A DNA stretch of 28,072 nucleotides from a virus, in IMG/VR virus record IMGVR_UViG_3300044858_003850, positions 1 through 28,072 of that record. One strand, 5' to 3'. The first letter of the stretch is position 1; every line of letters starts with the position of its first letter. The position numbers and the translations under genes are program-made. The notes beneath the pieces are model-generated. The model saw only the letters and a program-made list of their open reading frames with translations. It was not told the origin of the DNA and did no database searches. Shown one piece after another: positions 22,343-28,072 of the stretch.

Positions 22343-24988
22343 CTAGTCTATCCTTTTAAATCTTTCAATTAGTTTGGTTATCTCGTCCGAACGCTCTCCC
22401 TTGAGGCCCTTGGCCTGAGAGCCTTTGAAGAACCGGTGAGAGAAGTGCTCTGCAAAAAACTCTGCTGAGTTTATAGTTCCGTAGTCGCTAGGAACGGCAG
22501 TGCCTTCGGAATAAATCTCGTTTATAAGCTTTGCTTCGTCGCTTTGGTCGCCACCAGTGTTTTCTAACTTAATAAACGCGTTTTCTAATAGGTGGCCGTA
22601 CTCGTGAGCGAAGACATGCTCGATGTCGTATATTTTCTCGGATTCTAGGAATTCCGGAGAGAACCCTATTATATTTTCCAGCTCGGCTAAGAACTGCTCC
22701 TCATCCATGCCCTCTGCCATTTGCTGTTTGTATCTGTCTTTAATTCTTTGAATAGCCTCTTCTCTAGAGGTGGTTATGCTCATGTGCTCTTTAGAGAAGT
22801 TTATTTTTAGATCATCTACGCCGATGGCATAGCCAGAAGCAACAAATTCGGTCTTTTCAAATTCCGAGGCCTCCCCGTGGTCGTGGGCGTGGCCCTCTTC
22901 CGAGTTAAATTTAAAGTTATCGTTATTTTGATCGGATAAAGATATTTTTATTGGCTGATTAAGGGGATATTCGTTATTTAGTTCTTTGTATTGCTCTAAA
23001 ATTCTAGTGAGGGTTGCTTCGTTAGTTGTGGTAAAAGACTCCGAGTATTCGTTTGTTGTCCTGTCTTTATACTGGGTGTGATTCATAAATACTGACGTGC
23101 CATTTTCAAACTTATAGCCATCAACTTTTAGGCTGTTTATTTCGTCAAGACTGTCGTTTTTATATTTTTCATACTGATCGAAAAGCTTTGTATTTAGGAA
23201 CGTATCTAGCTTAGAAGAGATCGAATCTAAGAGGTTGTCAGCATCAGAAGACTTGGAAAGAAACTCTTTTACCTCGTTTAGGTCTACCCCATAGTACCCA
23301 AGGAAAGCTTCTTCTGGATTCGACACTTCCCAGCCGACCGGAAGAGTAGAAGGGGATATAGACGGACCTTTTTCCAACTCCTCTAATGATTTCGAGACTA
23401 ACTGCTTATATTTTTCGTCAGAAAGAATAGATTTTACGTTCTTTAGCTTTTCAGACTTAGTTCTGTCTTCTTCCTCTGCAAATATGCTTCGACCAAACTT
23501 GCTAGAAATTTCTGGTTGCTCTTCTACTACTGGAGTAGGGGTTGGGGCCGGTTCTTCTACTGGTGGAGTGTAGTCTCGAGTTCTGTGTGTAAAGAATGGT
23601 TGGCCAGTGAGCTCTTGAAGGGTGGATAGAGCTTTTAGGTGGTTATCTAAAAGATCGTTTTTGTAATCAACATCTGGATTAGATGACCACTTTTCTAACT
23701 TCATTAGGCTTGGCACGTTTAGCGCTACTTTCCCATCTCCAACGTCTATAAATAAGTTCTTTAGCTTGTTGAAGTTAACATTATTTCCAGAAGCTTTATA
23801 TTTATCGTAAGCGCCCTGACCATGAAGTTCATCAAATTTTGTTTTAATGTCTGTAGCAGACAAATTGTATTTGTCAAGAAAGTCTTGAAGAGTGTCGCCT
23901 AGGGGCTCAACGGGATGAAAATTAAAATGCGACATAAGAGTGAAGTATCGAAATGGAGTAGCACCTGTTCCACGCGGGAACTCTTGATCGCTGTACTCAA
24001 AAAGCCAAGGCTCGTCCGGGTATATTGGTGCTAAATCTCCAACCCGCTTAATCCGGCCAGGGGTGTAAGCCAACTCTCTTCCAACGGTGACTGCAAACTC
24101 ATCTTCAATTCCGCTATACCCGATCATTCCGTAAACTTCATCGGGTTTTGCATAAACTTCGTATCTACCATTAGCCTGCTCGTTTTTCTTTTTCGAGTTA
24201 TAGTCATAAGCCATGTCTCTGTCAAGGGAGACATATCCGACTGCAGACTCTTCTTCTTCGTTTTTTCCGTTGACGGCATTTCTATAAAAAGTAATTAATC
24301 CGTTTGGATCAAGTCCAAGAACGTGCTTAGCGTAGGCTATATTGAGCTCTTTCATGTCTTGTGGTATTTCTGAAAGTTTATTTGGAGACTGAGTTTTTTC
24401 GTCTGTAGCGTAGTTAAGAACTGCTTCCCACATATTTTCTGCAGTTTTATATTTTTCCTGCAGCACGGGCTCTGCGTCAAAAACTTTTTTGTAGGCAAGT
24501 TTTGCGCCTCTAGCCATATCGCTGTTTTTGCCTCGGGCGGAGGTTAGACTATTTCTAGCAACCGGGAATCGCCCGTCTTCCTTTAAGACCCTGGCTACAT
24601 ACCGGAAAATCTCTTTTTTGGCCTCGTCTCCGCTGATCTCTGTCTTGAGTTCTGGCGCTGGCTCTGCAGTAGGGGCGTTTACTTCTTCTAGTTTTTCTTT
24701 TACGTAGTCGTCCGGGAGAATGGCCTCTATAGCAGTTATGTCCTCGGACTTAACAAGATAGACGCCCTTAGGAATGCGGGAATTGTCTAAGACCTCTATT
24801 CGGGCAAGGCCAGGTTCAACGTTTCCTATAAATTTGCCTAAAGCCTGAGCTTTTCCATAAACGCCAGGTAGCTCGATGTCAAACATAACTTCGCCGCCCA
24901 TCTCGACGAACTTGCCGTAACGGTCGCGGAGCTGCTTGCGCCAAAATCCCTTATTGGCACCAGAATCTCCGGGGGTTATGTCAACCAT
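22343..24988 (-). CDS. ART-like and metallopeptidase multidomain protein
   Basis: 881 aa, ATG start 24 nt after the tRNA 3' end; a weak AAGG lies 12 nt upstream. Residues 9-95 (SGANKGFWRKQLRDRYGKFV, EMGGEV, PKGVYLVK) match the N-terminus of the 930-aa protein. Residues 228-310 look like an ADP-ribosyltransferase: ITFYRNAV (Arg236), AVGYVSLDRDMAYDY (Ser254) and IEDEFAV with Glu295/Glu297 in an ExE arrangement. A Pro/Thr linker follows (473-490), then a long helical/unknown region with a His-rich stretch EEGHAHDHGE (697-706). HEYGH at 795-799 with Glu843 or Glu847 (SAEFFAEHFSHRF) forms a gluzincin-type zinc site. It ends 5 nt before terminase. Possible roles: processing of head proteins, or an enzyme carried in the virion and ejected to modify host proteins. 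Confidence 0.75.
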   Translation of the reverse strand: MVDITPGDSGANKGFWRKQLRDRYGKFVEMGGEVMFDIELPGVYGKAQALGKFIGNVEPGLARIEVLDNSRIPKGVYLVKSEDITAIEAILPDDYVKEKLEEVNAPTAEPAPELKTEISGDEAKKEIFRYVARVLKEDGRFPVARNSLTSARGKNSDMARGAKLAYKKVFDAEPVLQEKYKTAENMWEAVLNYATDEKTQSPNKLSEIPQDMKELNIAYAKHVLGLDPNGLITFYRNAVNGKNEEEESAVGYVSLDRDMAYDYNSKKKNEQANGRYEVYAKPDEVYGMIGYSGIEDEFAVTVGRELAYTPGRIKRVGDLAPIYPDEPWLFEYSDQEFPRGTGATPFRYFTLMSHFNFHPVEPLGDTLQDFLDKYNLSATDIKTKFDELHGQGAYDKYKASGNNVNFNKLKNLFIDVGDGKVALNVPSLMKLEKWSSNPDVDYKNDLLDNHLKALSTLQELTGQPFFTHRTRDYTPPVEEPAPTPTPVVEEQPEISSKFGRSIFAEEEDRTKSEKLKNVKSILSDEKYKQLVSKSLEELEKGPSISPSTLPVGWEVSNPEEAFLGYYGVDLNEVKEFLSKSSDADNLLDSISSKLDTFLNTKLFDQYEKYKNDSLDEINSLKVDGYKFENGTSVFMNHTQYKDRTTNEYSESFTTTNEATLTRILEQYKELNNEYPLNQPIKISLSDQNNDNFKFNSEEGHAHDHGEASEFEKTEFVASGYAIGVDDLKINFSKEHMSITTSREEAIQRIKDRYKQQMAEGMDEEQFLAELENIIGFSPEFLESEKIYDIEHVFAHEYGHLLENAFIKLENTGGDQSDEAKLINEIYSEGTAVPSDYGTINSAEFFAEHFSHRFFKGSQAKGLKGERSDEITKLIERFKRID

Positions 24989-25012
24989 TTATCTATTGTA
25001 CCTTGGCGATTG

Positions 25013-25084
<72 letters not shown>

Positions 25085-25094
25085 TAGTGCAAAA

Positions 25095-25100
25095 AGTATA
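25095..25100 (-). promoter_or_regulatory. Possible tRNA promoter -10 box
   Basis: TATACT (25100-25095) lies 10 nt before the tRNA 5' end, so initiation would fall close to the mature end. It is flanked by a short inverted repeat, tagtgc (25085-25090) and gcacta (25101-25106). The -35 region (CCCCTTTAGGG) is poor. Confidence 0.3.
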
Positions 25101-25142
25101 GCACTAAACTAACCCTAAAGGGGTGTTGTTGACTAGTTTTTG

Positions 25143-25955
25143 CTACGAAATTTTTACAGCTGTAACAATAATTGAAGGAACGGCCGGGTGTTCTGTAGCT
25201 CCAGAGCCAGTCGGAAGCTCATATTCAATTTTGGTGTTAGCGCTATCTGAAGACCAAATAATCTCGTAATAGTCGTTTGGTGTAGTTACATCAACAAACA
25301 AATTCCAAGCAGCAACAAAATATGGGTTATTTGCAGTCAGTGCCAACTTAACATTGCTATTTGGAAGGTTAGATCCGTTTTTCTTTATCCAAATGTTGAC
25401 AATAGCCCCGCCTTGAAGTTGATGCAGCTGAGCAGAAAACGAAATATCGTAAGTTCCAGTACTAGCAAAAACAATTCTTGAATTATTAGAAAGAGCTATG
25501 TCTCTAGACGTGCCTACATTTGTGTATGTAAATGCTTGAATAGAGTTTGCAGTAAAAGGCCCCTGATCCTGGATGCTATATGCAGAAAAGAATGGGACTA
25601 GTGGTGCGGAACCTGTTGGCCCGGTGGCGCCTTGAATTCCAGTTTCGCCGATAGCGCCGGTAGCGCCGGTAAGTCCTATGGAGCCTGTTGGTCCGGTTGG
25701 TCCTGCACTAAGCCCTTCTAGGTCACTGACTGTAATGTAACGATTAGGCTCTTCTATCAGGTCCTTGTACATGGATCCGATTATTTTTACAACTATGTCT
25801 TCGTCAGAGGAGACAATTTCGTCTGCAATGACCTTATATTCGGGAGTGTTATTAGACGACAAAATTATTCCTAAGGATATATCTCCCGGGGAAAGTCTAT
25901 CAGTGATAAGTAGAGACGATACTAGCTGACTAGTAAAAATATAACACCCCCGCAT
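25143..25955 (-). CDS. Collagen-like virion fibre or decoration protein
   Basis: Up to 270 aa if the ATG at 25955 is used, but that ATG lies in the loop of a terminator hairpin and lacks a ribosome site. TTG at 25862 (239 aa), with AGGA six bases upstream, is a better signal, although residues 18-31 also look coding (TDRLSPGDISLGII). Residues about 82-115 hold eleven Gly-X-Y triplets (GPTGPTGSIGLTGATGAI and on), which form a collagen triple helix. The C-terminal ~150 residues form a beta-sandwich of C1q/TNF-like or BclA-like style (GTYDISFSAQLHQLQGG, VNIWIKKNGSN, NPYFVAAWNLFVD). Likely a trimeric surface fibre helping host or surface binding. It is separated from the main head cluster by a tRNA. 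Confidence 0.75.
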   Translation of the reverse strand: MRGCYIFTSQLVSSLLITDRLSPGDISLGIILSSNNTPEYKVIADEIVSSDEDIVVKIIGSMYKDLIEEPNRYITVSDLEGLSAGPTGPTGSIGLTGATGAIGETGIQGATGPTGSAPLVPFFSAYSIQDQGPFTANSIQAFTYTNVGTSRDIALSNNSRIVFASTGTYDISFSAQLHQLQGGAIVNIWIKKNGSNLPNSNVKLALTANNPYFVAAWNLFVDVTTPNDYYEIIWSSDSANTKIEYELPTGSGATEHPAVPSIIVTAVKIS

Positions 25956-25970
25956 TTCTGCAGGGGTGTT
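25938..25970 (-). terminator. Intrinsic terminator after the ncRNA
   Basis: Minus strand AACACCCC (25970-25963) and GGGGTGTT (25950-25943) form an 8-bp stem, with an inner TGC/GCA pair set around a GAAA loop (25961-25952), followed by ATATTTTTA. This is a classical stem plus U-rich tail. It closes the transcript started at the promoter at 26189-26161. Confidence 0.8.
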
Positions 25971-26154
25971 AAGAGTGAGAATCGGGATTGGTTTTTACCC
26001 GAACGGCCTCTCAGTTTGCTGTCAGTAAGCTCCCTTAGCCGACCAGACGTTTAGGTTGCACCTTGATCGCGAGATCCGCCTGTGCATTACGCCGCTGGAC
26101 TGAGTGCCCGAGCGTTGTTCTGCCATACTCCAGCTCTCCCGTCGGATTGCTGTT
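25938..26154 (-). ncRNA. Predicted structured non-coding RNA, about 215 nt
   Basis: The 249-nt gap between the HTH gene and the fibre gene has no credible reading frame but has a promoter, a terminator and strong pairing potential. The ends of the body pair: CGGGA (26141-26137) with UCCCG (25987-25983), extended by AAU/AUU across a short bulge. Inside, three hairpins lie side by side without conflict: GCUGGA/UCCAGC (26134-26129 and 26099-26094), UGCAC/GUGCA (26086-26082 and 26061-26057) and CGGCU/GGCCG (26041-26037 and 26008-26004), giving a four-way junction. It does not look like tRNA, tmRNA, RNase P, SRP or 6S RNA to me. It may act as a regulator, a packaging-type RNA or a decoy; function unknown. 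Confidence 0.65.
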
Positions 26155-26160
26155 AGATAT

Positions 26161-26189
26161 AGATTAGCACAGATTCTGTAAGTTTGCAA
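26161..26189 (-). promoter_or_regulatory. Strong promoter for the ncRNA, with palindrome over -35
   Basis: TTGCAA (26189-26184), a 17-nt spacer and TAATCT (26166-26161) form a good sigma-70-type promoter of the actinobacterial TAnnnT form. Expected start is near 26154. The -35 lies inside the 10-bp palindrome GTTTGCAAAC (26182-26191), which could be a repressor or activator site. Confidence 0.65.
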
Positions 26190-26204
26190 ACAACACGCCG
26201 AAAA

Positions 26205-26771
26205 TTAAAGAGCTCGGTTATCTTTAATAATCGGAGTGTAAACCTTGCTCTTGCCAGACTTAGGCTTGATGTATCCGTACCTTGCAAGTCTAAACCGAAT
26301 CGCGCCGTGAGTAATTCCCAGTCGCTTCGCTAGGCGGTACAAGGTCACGCCTTCAACCTTGTGTGCGTGGTTGAGAAGCGCTGTGTACTCTTCTGCTTCC
26401 TTGCGGTAGCGAGCGCCGTTAGCACGTACCTGCTGAGCGTAGGGCTGCAGCTCGAGAAGCTTTCTTAGCGTCTCTGCGCTTGGCTCTACGTACTCGCGCT
26501 TTGGACGCTCTGGCTTTACAGGTGGCTCTGGAATTTCAATGCCAAGCTTTTCCGTAAATTTTGGATCTGCGTTTGCAATTTGACGGATGCGCTCTCGGGT
26601 AAGACCGGAGGCGTTTGAAATTGCTTCGTAAGTCCAGTTTGCGTCAACCAGCTCGCGAATTAGTTGATCGCGGTAAGGAGCTCCTGGCTTTCTTTGGAAA
26701 GCAATCTCGATCTCTTTTGGTAAACGCTGGTTCTTTTTGATGTAGTTCTTTTCGTCGCTTAGTGTTGTCAT
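26205..26771 (-). CDS. DNA-binding protein with two helix-turn-helix segments
   Basis: 188 aa from ATG 26771, preferred because it follows the upstream stop by 4 nt with AAGGA upstream; an in-frame TTG at 26801 would overlap the upstream gene. Residues 46-67 (WTYEAISNASGLTRERIRQI) resemble a sigma-70 region-4-like HTH. Residues 139-170 (VTLYRLAKRLGITHGAIRFR) form a second HTH followed by a basic wing-like tail. A Pro/Glu-rich stretch and a helical section with many Arg/Glu lie between. It could be a transcription regulator (the ncRNA promoter starts 15 nt after its stop) or a terminase small subunit. Two HTHs favour sequence-specific DNA binding; the exact role is open. Confidence 0.75.
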   Translation of the reverse strand: MTTLSDEKNYIKKNQRLPKEIEIAFQRKPGAPYRDQLIRELVDANWTYEAISNASGLTRERIRQIANADPKFTEKLGIEIPEPPVKPERPKREYVEPSAETLRKLLELQPYAQQVRANGARYRKEAEEYTALLNHAHKVEGVTLYRLAKRLGITHGAIRFRLARYGYIKPKSGKSKVYTPIIKDNRAL

Positions 26772-26775
26772 TCTT

Positions 26776-27075
26776 TTATTTTTCCTTTTCGTTTCGTCCA
26801 AATCTTTTGGTGTATTTATTTTGTACCTCTGTGATTATAACCTGATAGTTTTCGATTTGCAAGGTCTCAGGGGTAGAAACTATTCGAATGTCAACAACGT
26901 TAATCATTGACTCGATAGTGTTTACCATTCTCTGCACCTCGTCGGCCATTGCTAGCTCGGGGCAGTAGATTTCGACCTCGCAGTCGTACATATCGAAAAC
27001 GCCACTATGGGCGATTTGGTCTCTGAAATCGTCCGCGTCTCTTGAGATTATTTTTGCTGTGTAGCTTTGGGGCAA
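26776..27075 (-). CDS. Hypothetical protein
   Basis: 99 aa, TTG start with AAAGGA eight bases upstream. The order strand-helix-strand (SYTAKIISRDADDFRDQI, YDCEVEIYCPEL, helix EVQRMVNTIESM, VDIRIVSTP, IENYQVIITEV) suggests a small alpha/beta protein. Not recognised. It overlaps the 73-aa membrane protein by 71 nt in another frame and is followed after 4 nt by the HTH gene. The overlap makes either the true start or the end of the neighbour uncertain, but the regular alternation of hydrophobic residues supports a real gene. Confidence 0.65.
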   Translation of the reverse strand: MPQSYTAKIISRDADDFRDQIAHSGVFDMYDCEVEIYCPELAMADEVQRMVNTIESMINVVDIRIVSTPETLQIENYQVIITEVQNKYTKRFGRNEKEK

Positions 27076-27226
27076 CTGGGTGGTCCTTTCGATCGTCTAT
27101 TTCGATGTCGTTAGCATCGCGGGGGTATGTTACAAAAAACAATAAGGCAAGAAGCGTTATTAGCATCGGGCCTGATATGAAAACCACGGCCGTGGCGATT
27201 ATAAAAGTTATAAGCGCCGCTTCCAT
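27005..27226 (-). CDS. Small membrane protein, lysis-cassette candidate
   Basis: 73 aa, ATG three bases after the stop codon start of the previous gene, with a perfect AAGGAG six bases upstream. Residues 1-35 are hydrophobic (ALITFIIATAVVFISGPMLI, TLLALLFFV) and form one long or two short membrane helices; the rest is charged and ends in a basic tail (KRRGRFQRPNRP). The third of three tiny membrane genes after the NlpC/P60 enzyme. A holin-like or envelope-disrupting role is plausible. The basic tail overlaps the next gene by 71 nt. Confidence 0.7.
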   Translation of the reverse strand: MEAALITFIIATAVVFISGPMLITLLALLFFVTYPRDANDIEIDDRKDHPVAPKLHSKNNLKRRGRFQRPNRP

Positions 27227-27391
27227 CTACTTCTCCTTGCCGGATAGAACTGCCAGCGCTACTGCGGAAATCGCGAGTGGCAAAGGCAGATGCTGATTTT
27301 GAAGCAGAGCCAAAGTAATAGACGCTACTACTGCCGTAATCGACAGAACGGACGTCCATACGATGGATCGTAGGAAGAGATAAAGTTTCAC
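27227..27391 (-). CDS. Very small two-helix membrane protein, holin candidate
   Basis: 54 aa, GTG start with GAAGG seven bases upstream. The start overlaps the stop of the 49-aa gene in GTGA, so translation is coupled. The protein begins MKLYLFLRSIVWTSVLSITA, continues with a hydrophobic stretch ending LALLQNQ, and has a second one (LPLPLAISAVALAVLSGKEK), so two membrane helices joined by a short polar turn. That is the size and shape of a class II holin. Frame, Shine-Dalgarno site and coupling support it, but the holin call rests on context only. The gene's stop codon directly abuts the ATG at 27226. Confidence 0.7.
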   Translation of the reverse strand: MKLYLFLRSIVWTSVLSITAVVASITLALLQNQHLPLPLAISAVALAVLSGKEK

Positions 27392-27537
27392 TTTCTAACC
27401 TTCTTTTTTGGTTGAACCACTCCGAGAAGTGGTTGTAGTCTGCGTCTTTTTCTCTTCTCGATGAAGTAAGAAAGCAGGAGTGGGATAACTATTGAGAAGC
27501 CTAAGGCGACCCAAGCTGCAATAATGTGTAGTTCCAT
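27388..27537 (-). CDS. Very small single-helix membrane protein with basic tail
   Basis: 49 aa, ATG at 27537, 15 nt after the stop of the NlpC/P60 gene, with AGG eight bases upstream. One membrane helix (IIAAWVALGFSIVIPLLLSY) is followed by a strongly basic C-terminus (EKRKRRRLQPLL, PKKKVRK). Such N-out, basic-in proteins occur as holin or antiholin partners next to phage lysins. Its stop overlaps the next start (GTGA). Not assigned to a named family. Confidence 0.7.
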   Translation of the reverse strand: MELHIIAAWVALGFSIVIPLLLSYFIEKRKRRRLQPLLGVVQPKKKVRK

Positions 27538-27552
27538 GGCATTAGCCTAGCA

Positions 27553-28072
27553 CTAGTAGCGCACATACACAACCGTAATACCATTTTTTGCAAAACCATC
27601 TACGGTTTCCATAACGGTATCAGCTGAATAGTTCTTGGCGTGTATAAACAGCCCACTTCCAACATAAACTCCAATGTGGAATGCACCGGAGCTCTTCCTG
27701 TACTTGAAGGCGACTAGGTCTCCTGGAATAGGGGCGTCTACTATTTCACCCTCGCGCATCTGCGCTGTTGCGGAGTGTGGCAGCTCGATGCCGCGGAACT
27801 TTTGGTAGAACCACATCGTCAGACCAGAGCAGTCCCAGCGTTTGGGGTCATCGCCGAAGCCGTAAGGAGTTTTTCCTACATAGCTGATTAGTTTTTGAAG
27901 AGCCTTATCCATGGTCTCGTAGATTTCGCGTTGCTCCGCGAGCTCCATAAGGTTTTGCTGTTTTATCGCAGTAATCTTGGCATTCTTTTGCTCAAGAGTT
28001 AGCTCTAGATTTTCAATTCGATCGGACAGCTTTCCGATGTTTGGAAGCTGAGCCAGCAAATCAGTCTTAAGT
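27553..28072 (-). CDS. NlpC/P60 peptidoglycan hydrolase, 5' end cut by window edge
   Basis: The frame is open to the window edge: codons upstream of the first TTG (28059) contain no stop, so the true start probably lies outside. From that TTG 168 residues are visible. Residues 1-58 are a coiled coil (LEQKNAKITAIKQQNLMELA). The rest is an NlpC/P60 cysteine peptidase: Cys77 in RWDCSGLT, His128 in FHIGVYVG, and His140 in LFIHAKN as the third residue. These enzymes cut D-Glu/meso-DAP peptide links in the cell wall. Followed by three tiny membrane proteins, it probably is the phage endolysin; a tail-associated wall hydrolase with a long coiled coil is the alternative. Confidence 0.85.
   Translation of the reverse strand, partial: LKTDLLAQLPNIGKLSDRIENLELTLEQKNAKITAIKQQNLMELAEQREIYETMDKALQKLISYVGKTPYGFGDDPKRWDCSGLTMWFYQKFRGIELPHSATAQMREGEIVDAPIPGDLVAFKYRKSSGAFHIGVYVGSGLFIHAKNYSADTVMETVDGFAKNGITVVYVRY

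Noticed and set aside
25108-25125. Short ACCC/GGGT pairing after the fibre gene as a terminator
   Set aside because: Only 4 bp with a 5-nt loop and no clear U run; too weak to call.
25938-26154. tRNA, tmRNA or 6S RNA identity for the gene-free stretch
   Set aside because: No T-loop TTCGANNC in the right place, no tag frame or tRNA-like acceptor, and no single long bulged helix as in 6S RNA; three separate hairpins inside a closing stem fit better.
26772-26801. TTG 26801 as start of the two-HTH protein
   Set aside because: It lies within the upstream gene with a Lys/Arg-rich lead; ATG 26771 is 4 nt after the upstream stop with a ribosome site.
27111-27359. 82-aa minus-strand frame, Ser-rich
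   Set aside because: It is a shadow of the 54-aa two-helix gene (27227-27391) and the 73-aa gene, which have ribosome sites and membrane-protein hydrophobic patterns; this frame has low-complexity Ser/Ala/Arg content.

Overview
The window is a contiguous block of a tailed-phage (or prophage) genome in which every supported gene lies on the minus strand, so it is transcribed from high to low coordinates. Head, packaging and lysis genes dominate, and no bacterial housekeeping gene is visible. The protein types (a long maturation-protease polyprotein, a portal with a TTG start, an NlpC/P60 lysin, DUF1360 and DUF6582-like domains), the TAnnnT -10 boxes and clear Shine-Dalgarno use suggest a phage of an actinobacterium. 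The mid-range base composition would suit an aquatic, lower-GC actinobacterium. The host assignment is inference.

Layout in transcription order. (1) 28072-27005: a probable lysis cassette, with an NlpC/P60 hydrolase cut by the window edge followed by three very small membrane proteins, two of them shorter than 55 aa. (2) 27075-26205: a small unknown protein and a protein with two helix-turn-helix segments. (3) 26190-25938: a gene-free stretch that reads as a stand-alone structured RNA, with a promoter (TTGCAA-17-TAATCT), a closing stem enclosing three side-by-side hairpins, and an intrinsic terminator. (4) 25955-25013: a collagen-like fibre or decoration protein and a tRNA-Asn(GTT). (5) 24988-20262: an 881-aa multidomain protein with an ADP-ribosyltransferase-like segment and a HEYGH metallopeptidase, then the large terminase, a small unknown and a DUF1360 membrane protein. 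(6) 20244-16079: portal, a Dps-type ferritin-like protein, a Cys4/ParB-like head protein and an unknown. (7) 16015-11118: a 930-aa protein and a second HESGH/ART-like protein that appear to be joined by a -1 ribosomal frameshift. (8) 11111-10179: three small unknown proteins. (9) 10174-5438: a 1578-aa capsid-maturation-protease polyprotein. (10) 5319-1: major capsid protein with a fused acidic scaffold-like region, a second capsid-like protein, a tail-tube or virion protein, and a head-tail adaptor cut by the window edge.

The two most unusual signals are the probable -1 frameshift at 13232-13226 (slippery C CCA AAA directly before TAG, 5-nt spacer, predicted H-type pseudoknot) and the apparent structured ncRNA at 26154-25938. 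Around terminase and portal sit paralogous proteins sharing an N-terminal module (ANKGFWR, RDRxG, EMG) linked to metallopeptidase and ART-like domains. These could be virion-carried enzymes delivered with the DNA. All functional assignments come from reading motifs by eye; no database search was possible.
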